The notes under the pieces: generated by a model
What the model saw: only the letters and a program-made list of their open reading frames with translations
Told to the model about the DNA's origin: nothing
Database searches by the model: none
Source: Eucalyptus grandis
Lineage: Eukaryota > Streptophyta > Magnoliopsida > Myrtales > Myrtaceae
Assembly (NCBI RefSeq): GCF_016545825.1
Contig: NC_052615.1
Coordinates: 17,228,520-17,292,519 of the forward strand
Reading direction: 5' to 3'
DNA: 64,000 nt
Position numbers and translations under genes: made by a program
In this document: piece by piece, positions 54,731-64,000 of the stretch
Layout of the letters: each line of letters starts with the position of its first letter
How positions within the stretch are numbered: position 1 is the stretch's first letter

Positions 54731-57700
54731 ATGGCAGCAAGAAGTTTGAGATATCCATTTCCTATTCATGTAAATATCTCGAATTTCGTTACCATCAAAT
54801 TAGCTGAGGACAATTTCCTCCTATGGCAAGCTCAATTCTATAGGTTCTTGAGAAGCCAAGATCTATTCGGTTTTGTGAATGGGGAAATTTCACCACCCGC
54901 AAAGACAATACGGGTTGAAGAAGGAGGTCAAGTTTCGAGATCTCTAATCCCGATTATAATGATTGGATAAAAACCGATCAACCGGTATCCTCTTGGATTA
55001 GTGGTGCAAGTATCGAAAATATACTCAGCTTGATAATAGGGTTAAACACTTATGAAGTTTGGCAAGTTCTGTTAAACCGGTTCACACAAAAATCAGTAGC
55101 TAAGGAGTTTGAGCTAAGAGGAAAATTGCAGGCTTGTCAGAAACGTGAACAAACATTATCAGCATATCTTAGGGAATACAAGTCAATATGTGATCAATTG
55201 AATGCCATAGGGAAACCAGTGGATGAAATCACAAAGTTATTTGGAATTCTGGAAGGCTTGGGACCTGAGTACGAAAGTTTTAAAACCACAATCTACCTTG
55301 TTTGAAGCCCCAACTAGAATATGATGAAGTAATCTCACACTTAGAAAGATTCGAAGCCGGGTTACGAGACTTATTCTTTAAATCGGTTCGGACCTAACCT
55401 AGCTTACTATGGACAAAGGAAAGCGAAGCCATACAAAACGAAGAGGGCGACAGAGAATATATACAATCAAATGTTATTCCTAGAGGATCAAGAATAAGTA
55501 ATCGTGGAGGAAGAGGTTATGGAAGAGGAAGAACATATAATACCAGGTATAGAAACTTTGGTTATCTGGAAGAAATATGAGTTACAGGAATAGTAACTCG
55601 AACTATGAACAAGAAAATCAGCAGTTCAAACAAATCAGTACCTCCTCTGGCTTAGGTTCTGCTCAAGGGTTTAGACCATACAATGTATCAGCACAAAGGT
55701 ATTCTGATATCAGGTCATATCCCACACCAAATTCAAAGATACAATTAGAGAAACAAGCAGAACAAAAGCGACTTGAGTGTCAAATCTGTAAAAGGCCTGG
55801 TCATGATGCTTTACATTGTTGGTATCGGTTTGATAACTCCTACCAAGCTAAGGATATACCAACAGCTCTAGCAGCACTACATATCGAAGAGACAACTGAT
55901 CAAGAATGGTATCCAGACACTGGAGCAACAGCTCATATCACTTCCAATGCTGGTATACTTCACAGTCTTTCTAAAAATGACAATGCTGAAACAGTTATGA
56001 TAGGCAATGGTCTATGTTTACTTGTCAAATATATTGGTAATGCAATATTAAATGCTGCAATTGCTGCCTTGCCTCTAAATGATGTGCTGATAGTTCCTGA
56101 GATTAAGAAAAATCTTTTATCAGTATCAAAATTCACTGATGATTACCCCTGTTCCTTTATTTTTGACAAAACTGGTGTGTATCTCAAGGACAGCACAACC
56201 AACACAACCATGAAGCTAGGAAGGAAGGTTAGAGGGTTATACAGAGTAGACCCTCATGCTGCAGAAGCTTATTTCACACAAAGACAGAGGATTGTTGCAG
56301 AAAGTATCCGGCATCAATGTCTGGCTCACACAAATCAGAGTATTTTGAAGCAATTGAAGGCTCAAAATTTGATTGATATAACAAAGAATCACACTCGTAT
56401 GTAGGAGTTGCCAAATAGCTAAAAGTACTTGCTCTACCTTTTCCATTGTCGAATTTTACAGCCACAAAACCTCTACAACAGATCCACTATGACATCTGGG
56501 GACCTTCTCCAGTTAAATCTTTCCAGAGTTTCAAGTACTATGTCATTTTTGTTGACAATTTCTCTCGGTTCAGTTGGATATACCCTTTAAAGCTGAAGTC
56601 AGAGTTCTATAGTATTTTCCTCATGTTTCAAAAATTAGTAGAAAATCAGCATAACTGTAAGATCCAGACCTTTCAGTGTGATGGTGGAGGAGAGTTTATT
56701 AGCCAAAAATTCAGAACTCACTTACAGAATTGTGGCATTCAACAGCATATATCTTGTCCATATACACCTGAACAGAATGGGATACCTGAAAGGAAGCATC
56801 GGCATATAGTCGAACTTGGTCTGGCTATGCTATACCATGCGAAAATTCCACTAAAATTTTGGGTAGATGCATTTGTAACTGCAAATTATATTGTTAACAT
56901 TCTCCCTACTCAAAAACTACAGATGCAGTCTCCCTTCAGCAAGTTATATCAGCATAATCCAAGATATGATCATCTCAGAACTTTTGGCTGTGCTTGCTAT
57001 CCGTGTCTTCGACCATATGCACAGAATAAGCTTGATCCACGGTCTCTAACCTGTGTCTTTCTTGGATACAGTGATCACTATAAGGGATATCGATGCCTTC
57101 TCCCTACTACTGGTCATGTTTACATTAGTCGACATGTAGTATTTGATGAGAATTTTTCCCATTCTCTCAAAAATTAGCAATGATCTATCCATCCTATACA
57201 CACTTATATAAACTGTGGATAGAAGAAGAGCAGTTCTTGGCTTCCTCGACTACAAATCACACCACTCCTTCAACTTCTCAGTATACAGATTGGGAAAAAG
57301 AAGCCACAATGAATCACACAAATGGAGGGATCTCACCTGAATACACAGAACAAGCAGTTTCTATATCACCAGCTGAAACTACTGTGGAACGAGTATCCAT
57401 CACTGCTCAAGATAGCCCTCAACAAATTGAAGTACCTAGTTCCATAACCGAGATATCGATGAATCAAATCGGAACAAAACACCTCAAATAATCGACTGAC
57501 TTCTCAAGGTACATTACTTACTCACCCTATGAAGACTAGGTCTAAGTCTGGTATTGTTAAGGTCAATCCTCGGTATGCATGTCTTGCTACATATGAAGTA
57601 CCTCCTGAGCCAAAAACAATTAAAACAGCATTAGCACATAAAGGCTGGTACAAAGCAATGACAGAAGAAATGGATGCACTTCATCAGAATCGAACTTGGG

Positions 57701-59055
57701 AATTAATCCCTCGAACTAATCAAATGAATATAATCGGCTGCAAGTGGGTATTTAAAACGAAGCTCGCAGCTGATGGTAGTCTTGATAGACTCAAAGCTCG
57801 GCTAGTTGCTAAGGGATTTCATCAAGAAGAAGGCATTGATTTTACAGAAACTTTTAGTCCAGTCATTAAGCATGCAACAATTCGCATAGTTCTATCAGTA
57901 GCCATGATGAAACACTGGACAATTCATCAACTAGATGTCAAAAATGCATTCTTACATGGTACACTGAATGAGGTAGTCTACATGGAGCAGCCTCCTGGAT
58001 TTCAAGATCCCAAGAAACCTCACCATGTATGCCTTCTCGGGAAGTCTCTCTATGGACTTCGACAAGCCCCTCGAGCCTGGTTCGACAAGTTTAGCAACTT
58101 TCGCTTGAATATGGGTTCTTTTGCAGCTCAAGCGACCCATCCTTATTCATCTATCATACTTGATTTAGACACCATTCTTTTACTTCTATATGTGGATGAT
58201 ATATGCGGCGGAAGCTCCTCTCGGTCTCTTTCCAACCTTATTCATTCACTCGGTCTTGATTTCCATATGAAAGATCTTGGACCATTACACTACTTTCTTG
58301 GCATTGAAGTTAAAAACAACTCGATCATCCTGTTTCTATGCCGACTAAATATGCCAAGGATCTTCTTACTCGAGCTCATATGCTTGAGTGTAAACCAATC
58401 ACCACTCTGTGTCATTGAAGCCCACTGTTCTGATAAATGATTCTGATCTACTCTTCAATCCTTTCGAATATCGAAGCCTAGTAGGAGGCCTTCAGTATCT
58501 GACTTTAACAAGACCCGATGTTGCATATGCTACAAATCAACTATGTCGAAATTACAAAAACCAACTATAGCGAGACCTACATAGACTCAAGAGAGTTTTG
58601 AGATATGTAAAAGGAACTCTGAATCTTGGAGTCTTCATTCACTCTCGAAGCTCTCTTCACCTATATGGATTCTCAGATTCAGATTGGGTAGGATGTGTTG
58701 AGACAAGAAGATCAACAACAGGTTTTTGTACATACCTTGGCTCCAATCTCATATCTTGGGCTGCCAAGAAACAATCCACGATTAGTCGATCCTCTACGAA
58801 GCGAGTATCGTGCACTTGCTTCCACATCTGCAGAACTTACCCGGATTAGCTTTGTTCTTCGTGATATAGGATGCTCATTGACTTCTCCAACACAGCTCTT
58901 ACGTGACAATAAATCCGCTATCTCTCTCACTATTAATCCTGTTCTTCATGCTCGCACCAAACATATTGAGATAGACTTTCATTTTGTCGAGAAAAAGTCT
59001 CATCGGGGTCATTACAAGTCAAATACGTTCCCAAGAATCTTGTCAAATTGCTGAT
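54731..59055 (+). pseudogene. Copia gag-pol polyprotein, interrupted
   Basis: Gag starts at 54,731 (MAARSLRYPFPIHVNISNF), shifts frame near 54,955 and again near 55,300, and ends with a zinc knuckle CQICKRPGHDALHC at about 55,775. Protease has WYPDTGATAHIT at about 55,908. A pre-integrase block with HQCLAH lies near 56,310. Integrase (56,446-57,177) has DIWGPSP, FQCDGGGEF and PYTPEQNGIPERKHR, i.e. the DDE residues. Reverse transcriptase (57,529-58,440) has GCKWVFKTK, HQLDVKNAFLHG and YVDDI. RNase H (58,600-59,055) has SDSDWVGC, then changes frame near 58,790 to [13 protein letters not shown] and DNKSAISL. Stops after integrase at 57,177 and 57,491 also break it. It cannot move by itself. Confidence 0.92.
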
Positions 59056-59138
59056 ATATTTACTAAACCCCTCTCTCGTACTACACATTACCAGCTACGA
59101 ATCAAATTAGGAATCGGGTGTTCACCCATTTCCAATTT

Positions 59139-59145
59139 GAGGGGG
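59139..59145 (+). other. Polypurine tract
   Basis: GAGGGGG in TTTGAGGGGGC lies one base before the right LTR, the usual plus-strand priming site. Confidence 0.9.
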
Positions 59146-59146
59146 C

Positions 59147-59600
59147 TGTTAAGAAAAGTTTGCGAAGAACAAAAGCAAGGGAAAAGAGATACCGGGAAGA
59201 ACAGAGGAAGCTAAGAAACGAGGAAGCAAGACATACACGAGTGTTAAAGAGAAAACATATGTAGAAGAAGAAGAAGAAGATGTACATCTGCCGAGAAGAA
59301 TGAGAAGAAAACTGGTTAATGAAAAGTCTGCATAAAGCTGTTAGTCTTGATTTGTCTCGGCTAGTTAATCTAGAATAGTTCGGTCTCGGAAGTTAGTCAA
59401 AGTTTGCTTCAGTTAGTTACTTCTTCTTCAACTGATTTCATATCTATAAAACAGAATTTCAGAGTTAGTCCTTGTATATAAAAGGCTAAGCTCTCATTTG
59501 TACGATATCAAGGAAAATAGAATAAAGAGGAAGTTCTTCATCTCAAGATCTCTCTACAGATTCTTCATTTTGTTTTCCTCTCTGTGCATAAACTTCTTCA
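59147..59600 (+). repeat. 3' LTR, 454 bp
   Basis: It matches the left LTR apart from five substitutions, two single-base indels and 16 extra bases (CTAAGAAACGAGGAAG) near 59,210. Confidence 0.95.
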
Positions 59601-59605
59601 CCCAT
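59601..59605. repeat. Target-site duplication CCCAT, right
   Basis: Matches 54,037-54,041; dynamin exon 1 resumes directly afterwards. Confidence 0.95.
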
Positions 59606-60005
59606 GGCCCGCGATCTCGTCGGTGGCGTCATTAATGGCCACGGAGATGTTGTCCTCTTTCGTGTGGACGACTTTTCCGTTGAACTCGAGGTAGAGCTCG
59701 GGCGGTCGGCGTGGGGGTTGTCTTGGAGCCGCATGATGAGAGGGACGCGGGTGCAAATGCCCGCCCCCGCGGCGGGTTGATCGGCGAGGGACTCGAGGAC
59801 GCTTGATTTCCGGAGGACTGGTCGCCGACGACGCGATGGTGGGGAGCGGTATGCCCTCCTTCATGACATTCAGGTTTCGTAGCTTGTCAACCGCATCGAG
59901 CAGGGGGCGGATCCGGTCATTGTAGGAGTCGGCGAGAGGCGCCGGGCGGGCAATCAACGGGGTTCGGCCGGGTACACCGTGGACGAGAGCCCGGTCATCA
60001 CCCAT
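59606..60005 (-). pseudogene. Dynamin-related GTPase copy B: 5' part of exon 1
   Basis: It starts at 60,005 with MGDDRALVHG and SYNDRIRPLLDAVDKLRN, matching copy A, then LPTIASSATSPPEIKR where copy A has LPTIVVVGDQSSGKSS. Single-base losses therefore shift the frame exactly across the P-loop. The frame returns at ELYLEFNGKV. DATDEIAGHG is the last part before the copia insertion. The P-loop as read would be lost, so the copy was probably not a working GTPase even without the insertion. Confidence 0.85.
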
Positions 60006-60215
60006 AGTTTGCAGCCTCTCGAGATTATCCTTCTAAGTTCTAACTTTGGATGAGCTTGATCGATGAAATCAAAGATGGGAAATGATGATTTCGTTCTATG
60101 GAGTACTGAAAGTTGTGGATTAATTTATACAGGGAAGATACTTCCATCGCAAGTTGGACGATTGAGAGATGACTTTGTTGGCGTGATTTTCTCTCATATC
60201 TTAAGAAAGGAGATT

Positions 60216-62058
60216 TGTTAATATTGTATTCCTATAATTTTGGGATCTTTCCTTTTTCTGATTTTATTCTGGTTAGTTGTGGCAACTTTTTTTTTGTAGA
60301 TATGGTTGAAAAATGGCAGATGCTCAATACAACAAAAAGAACAGAAAAGAGAACGAAAGCATTGTCCGAGGATGTAGGCACATTGTTGAATCTCGTAATC
60401 TTTGTGTCTGTGTGAATTTTTGTTTTTCTATATGGTATCAGAGCAGGTTATGACCCTGATTATTTGAAGAACTCGCCTTGTCCTCTGTGTCGTTTTTTTT
60501 TGGGTGAGCACCATGACAATTTCAGAATTAAAATCTGGAAAACTTCCCAACAAAGGTGCGAGCTCGAATTAGAATCAGCGAAGGCTGTGGTGCATGAGGG
60601 AAACAGCCAACGTCTTACATCTATTTTGCTGAATGGAAGGAATTTTCTCCCATGGTCACGAGCAAAGTGACCATTGCGCTTGGAGGCCGATTGAGGCTTA
60701 GACATATTCTTGGGCAAACTAAAGCCCCTGATGAAAGTCATCCAAATTTTGAAGAATGGCAAGCAAGCGATCACAGCATTATGACTTGGATCTTCAACTC
60801 AATGGAGCCTAAAATCTATGAGAGTTTTGCTTACTCAGATTCGGCCAAAACATTGTGGGATTCGTTGTCTGAGATGTATGGTCAAGCCAATAATACATCT
60901 CGAATCTTTGAGCTTCAACAAGGTCTTGCTACCTATAGGCAAGGTGCAAATCAATCATTCACAGATCATCTAGGGAACATAAAAAAAAAAAAAAAAAAAA
61001 CAGTGGGATGAACTCTGTCAATCACACGCAACCTGGGAATGTGCGTGACTATGTGCAAAGAGAAGGACAAGATAGAATTTTCTATCTCTTGGCAAGCCTA
61101 AGGCTGGATAAGGACAAGATAGAATTTTCTATTTCTTGGCAAGCCTAAGGCCGGAGTTTGAAGACACCAAACGTGACATTCTTATGAGGCCGCAATTGCC
61201 ATCCTTTAATACCGTTTGCTCCATAATACAAAGTGAAGAAACAAGGAGGAGAGTCATGCATTCTGACTCGATTGTGGCACCATCAACAGGCTCATTAGAA
61301 CACTCCGTAAACGTCGTTAGTTCCAATGCCAGGCAAAGTGATGATGGTACTTGGTTTGTCAAAGGGAAATGAAAGAAGCCCCTTCGTTTCCATTGCGATT
61401 ATTGTGATTGAGATGGGCATTCCAAGGAACGATGTTGGATTTTACATCCTCAGCTGCGTCCAAAGGAAAAAGGTCTGGATGCTAAGATAGCAATTCAAGG
61501 GAAACCATAGACTTCCAATCCAAGCTAGAGTCTCTAGCACTGCAGGTTCAGTAGCTACTTCAGACACATGGTTCGAGTCCCTCTAGCATTGAATCCGTAA
61601 ATTTGGCCAAGACTTCTGGTAATATTAGTGAACTTTATGTTGAGTCTAGAAATCGATTTATTGTTGATTATGGTGCCATAGACCATATGTGTAGTTCCCC
61701 ACATATTCTATATAATACTGCTTCTAGCTCTTTGTATCCACCAATCACAGTAGCTAACGGAGTGCAAGTGCCAACCCAAGGTGTTGGGCAATTGAATGTG
61801 CTTTCGAAAAAAATTGAGGCTTTATTGGTTCTAGGATTATCTTATAATTTAATATCTATGAGCAAATATACTAAATAGTGGAATTGTAATGTCATTTTTA
61901 CTCCACATAAGGTGTTGTTCCAGGATCACAATACCAAGAGGATGATTGGTGAAGGACAACTTTGGGATGGGTTGTACACCTTAGATTTGCATGCCGAAGC
62001 GTTGGTGGCTAGGAAGGGGAATGTGGATACCTCTCGTCTATGGCATTGGCGCATGGGT
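60216..62058 (+). mobile_element. Second Ty1-copia element, 3'-truncated
   Basis: A short LTR of about 217 bases runs from TGTTAATATTG (60,216) to 60,432, and a primer site TGGTATCAGAGCAGG follows. Gag is broken: LLNGRNFLPWSRA in one frame, then VTIALGGRLRLRH, NFEEWQASDHSIMTWIFNSM and ..FELQQGLATYRQG in another. An 18-base A run sits at about 60,982. A zinc knuckle (CDYCDWDGHSKERC) and a protease-like region with FIVDYGAIDHMCSSP, in which the usual DSGA motif reads DYGA, follow. The element stops in the pre-integrase region (SRLWHWRMG) at about 62,055, with no integrase, reverse transcriptase or right LTR. It is a different copia family from the intact one. Confidence 0.85.
61026..61160 (+). 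repeat. Internal 51-bp tandem duplication in the truncated copia gag
   Basis: GGACAAGATAGAATTTTCTA is followed by ..CTTGGCAAGCCTAAGGC and then the same again (about 61,066 and 61,110). This disturbs the frame of the element. Confidence 0.7.
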
Positions 62059-62284
62059 TAGGGGTGAGCATCGGTCTAGGATCAACCTTGGACTGATCCT
62101 AGACCAACCCAACCCTACCGATCTTGGTTCGGATCCCAAGGAGATTGGGTCGGTCCTTGGTCCTAGAATTCCTAGACCACCACTATGCCAGTTGGTCCTC
62201 AATCCTGAGAGTTTCGGACCGGTCCAACCCGGACCAACCTTGACTATATATATCTAATATATTACTTATAATTTATTTTTTATC
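62059..62284. mobile_element. Terminal fragment of a repeat rich in GGACCGG/CCTAGACC words
   Basis: The sequence from TTAGGGGTGAGCATCGGTC onward is dense in short inverted words (GGTCTAGGATC, GATCCTAGACC, GGTCCTAG, CCTAGACC, GGACCGGTCC, CCCGGACC). Such ends are common in plant hAT-like non-autonomous elements. It lies exactly between the end of the truncated copia and the start of the duplicated segment. Confidence 0.4.
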
Positions 62285-62302
62285 GAGGAAGCGAAAACTT
62301 AA
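62285..62302 (+). pseudogene. Last six codons of a third 2-alkenal reductase copy
   Basis: GAG GAA GCG AAA ACT TAA reads EEAKT-stop and corresponds to DEAKA-stop of the second reductase gene (GAC GAA GCG AAA GCT TAA). The next bases (CAATTTCTTAGTACTT) match its 3' flank. Upstream is transposon sequence, so the rest of this copy is gone. Confidence 0.6.
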
Positions 62303-63539
62303 CAATTTCTTAGTACTTATCAAACACATAAATCTTATGGGACGCGTAATCTTGATACGGGCCATAAATAAATTTGATATAAATTTATATTTTCATATTT
62401 ACAAGCCCTATGTTTCTTTTCCTCAATTATTCGATTTCAATATGTCCAGAAATTCAATTTTAATGTCTTGCTGGAGTTCTTTTCGCAATTCATCAGCTGC
62501 TACCGGACTTTTGTTCGGATAGTCCCGAGCTCTTGATGGTAAGGAAAACAAAGCAAGCAACATTATTTGATCCTTCCGTAACGTGGACCACGGTATCGCA
62601 AAACCCTTCGATTTTGTCTATTGCTGGAGATTCGTTCTGAGAGTCCCCAAAACTAGACGGGGACTTAGTCCGTCCAGCCTTAGTCCATATTAACAGAGTG
62701 GACTAATCTCAGCCTCCCGTGATAAACTCAACCTTCTCATTAAACTTTCAGACAGCTTGCTAATATTGTTTGTCTTGAAGTAGCAAATCCAGCGAGTGTG
62801 AGCTAGTAAGGTTTACTTGAAAGAAATCACTAAGGCAGCACAGCTAAGGAAACGCTAGATTGATGGCATACTTGAACTTTAAGACTCGATTGCTCTTTTC
62901 GATAGAAGGTCAAGAATCTGCAACAATTTAAATATGACGTCTTAAAATCTAACAATCTTGAAACATGGACAATCTTGACAAATATAGCACAAATTTTCTT
63001 GATCTTTCAGTTCAAAAGATTTAATTTTGAAAACAATATCGTCACCACATATTAGTTTTAGTCACCTGAGTTGATTGAAGAATTAGGATTTGGAGAAATT
63101 TCAGGAAATCTAATGATTAATATAATTTTATGAAATTATCTATAAGTCTATAGAAAAAGAATGCTAGTGCAAAGACTTGGCACAAGAACCTATTATGAGG
63201 TATTAGCAACAGTCAAATCTTGGTGTCTCGACCACCTAAGCCTGAGACAATCTCCTCGTGTGTAACGTTTTTCAATTGCGGAGCTTATGTAAAAACACAA
63301 GTTGGATGATGTCATGCTTCCTTTCAGTACAATAATAACTGTTTTACACATTTCGCTAGTGAATTTGGGCCGGTTTGGGCTTCATTTGATTTTGCTAGAT
63401 AAACTCAATATTGTCGGATGTGACATCACGCACTTTCATTCTTTGCCTTGTTTTTCAATCATTTGTTTCCACTCTCATGTCCTGACTCTTAAATGTTGCC
63501 TACTCCAGTTTCCGTCTCCCGATTCAACGTTGCCTTAGC

Positions 63540-64000
63540 TTAGGATAGAACAAAATCTCATAAAACAGACTGAAAAAAGGTCAAAAAGTTTGGAAGAGGA
63601 GAATTTCAAGATAAGAGAGAAGACCGACAAAGTTAAGGAATTGTTGAAGAAAACTATATATGAAGGAAAAAGGTTGAAAGAGAAGGATTTGAAGCTAACG
63701 GAGGAGGCTATGATATCTGAGAAATCGTGACAGAAGACTAAAGCTAAATATGAAGAAAAAAAATCTAAAGAGGTGGATCGAGAACTGTTATTGTTAAAGA
63801 ATTGGAGAACATGCACAGATAGATAGATACACTAACACAGGCCAACGGAATGAATAACGTGTTACGTAGATTTGATAAAATACTCAAAAGTGCATAAGGA
63901 AATCAATGAAATGGTTACAAAAATCCACTCATTACTATAGTCGAAGAGGAAATCGAGGAGGACAAAATTCATTCCATTGAAGATAGACTCTATAGGGTAC
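63540..64000 (+). pseudogene. Coiled-coil protein relic, copy 2 (runs off the window)
   Basis: The frame reads SLEEENFKIREKTDKVKELL, then KRLKEKDLKLTEEAMISEKS, a stop, and KYEEKKSKEVDRELLLLK. It is similar to the relic at 33,885, with fewer interruptions in the first part. It then loses frame (ITCYVDLIK) near 63,850. The family is not recognised. Confidence 0.5.

Larger units (their letters stand above)
54042..59600 (+). mobile_element. Ty1-copia LTR retrotransposon, 5,559 bp, inside dynamin copy B exon 1
   Basis: It has LTRs at both ends, a tRNA primer site next to the left LTR, a polypurine tract before the right LTR and a 5-bp target duplication. Domain order is gag, protease, integrase, reverse transcriptase, RNase H, which is the copia order. 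It is inserted antisense to the dynamin gene. The LTRs differ by five substitutions and three indels by eye, so the insertion is young, but its coding region has several frame breaks. Confidence 0.95.
62285..64000. repeat. Segmental duplication, copy 2 (pairs with 31,154-34,380)
   Basis: This holds the reductase 3' flank, spacer and coiled-coil relic in the same order and orientation. It lacks the 1.2-kb insertion, giving its empty site, and runs past the end of the window. Confidence 0.8.

Noticed and set aside
57180..57491. A 103-codon Ser/Thr-rich frame after the integrase of the copia element, possibly an extra gene.
   Set aside because: It is the normal variable linker between integrase and reverse transcriptase of copia polyproteins, cut off by stops.
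63535..63816. A 93-codon minus-strand frame rich in Phe and Ser.
   Set aside because: It is the complement of the Lys/Glu-rich coiled-coil relic on the plus strand.

Overview
This is a plant nuclear window, almost certainly from a woody eudicot. It has GT-AG introns, plant gene families (2-alkenal reductase, DRP4-type dynamin, F-box associated domains), Ty1-copia elements primed by initiator-Met tRNA, and long AT-rich spacers full of decayed transposons. The overall look reminds me of Eucalyptus/Myrtaceae, but that is an impression and not established by the sequence. Most of the window is not coding; the few real genes are embedded in repeats.

Layout. 1-4.7 kb: two sets of tandem repeats, some with GC-rich cores. 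4.7-11.2 kb: no recognisable gene. 11.3-13.6 kb: two F-box-associated-domain gene fragments in opposite orientation. 19.0-22.2 kb and 29.2-31.2 kb: two tandem, apparently intact six-exon genes for NADPH-dependent 2-alkenal (double-bond) reductases, each 350 residues with matching intron positions. Between them lies a 1,167-bp transposon with long terminal inverted repeats and an exact 8-bp target duplication (23,161-24,327). 33.9-35.3 kb: relics of a coiled-coil gene. 37,498-40,595: a 3.1-kb solo LTR with an exact 5-bp target duplication. 43.7-45.8 kb and 52.3-60.0 kb (both minus strand): two tandem copies of a DRP4-type dynamin-related GTPase, both broken. The second is split in its first exon by a young 5.56-kb Ty1-copia element (54,042-59,600; LTRs 440 and 454 bp; target duplication CCCAT). 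60.2-62.1 kb: a second, truncated copia element. 62.3-64.0 kb: a second copy of the DNA that follows the second reductase gene, starting inside what look like its last six codons, so a third reductase copy was probably once here.

How it works together. The two reductases are the only genes I would call functional; they probably detoxify reactive alpha,beta-unsaturated carbonyls or reduce phenylpropanoid double bonds. The rest records tandem duplication followed by decay: reductase genes, dynamin genes and the coiled-coil gene have each been copied locally and the extra copies damaged by indels and transposons. I found no prokaryote-like system, CRISPR array, rRNA or tRNA. The most unusual items are the nested dynamin/retroelement locus, the GC-cored inverted-repeat transposons, the facing F-box fragments, and the paired GA/CT tracts and 37-bp minisatellite in the second reductase gene.
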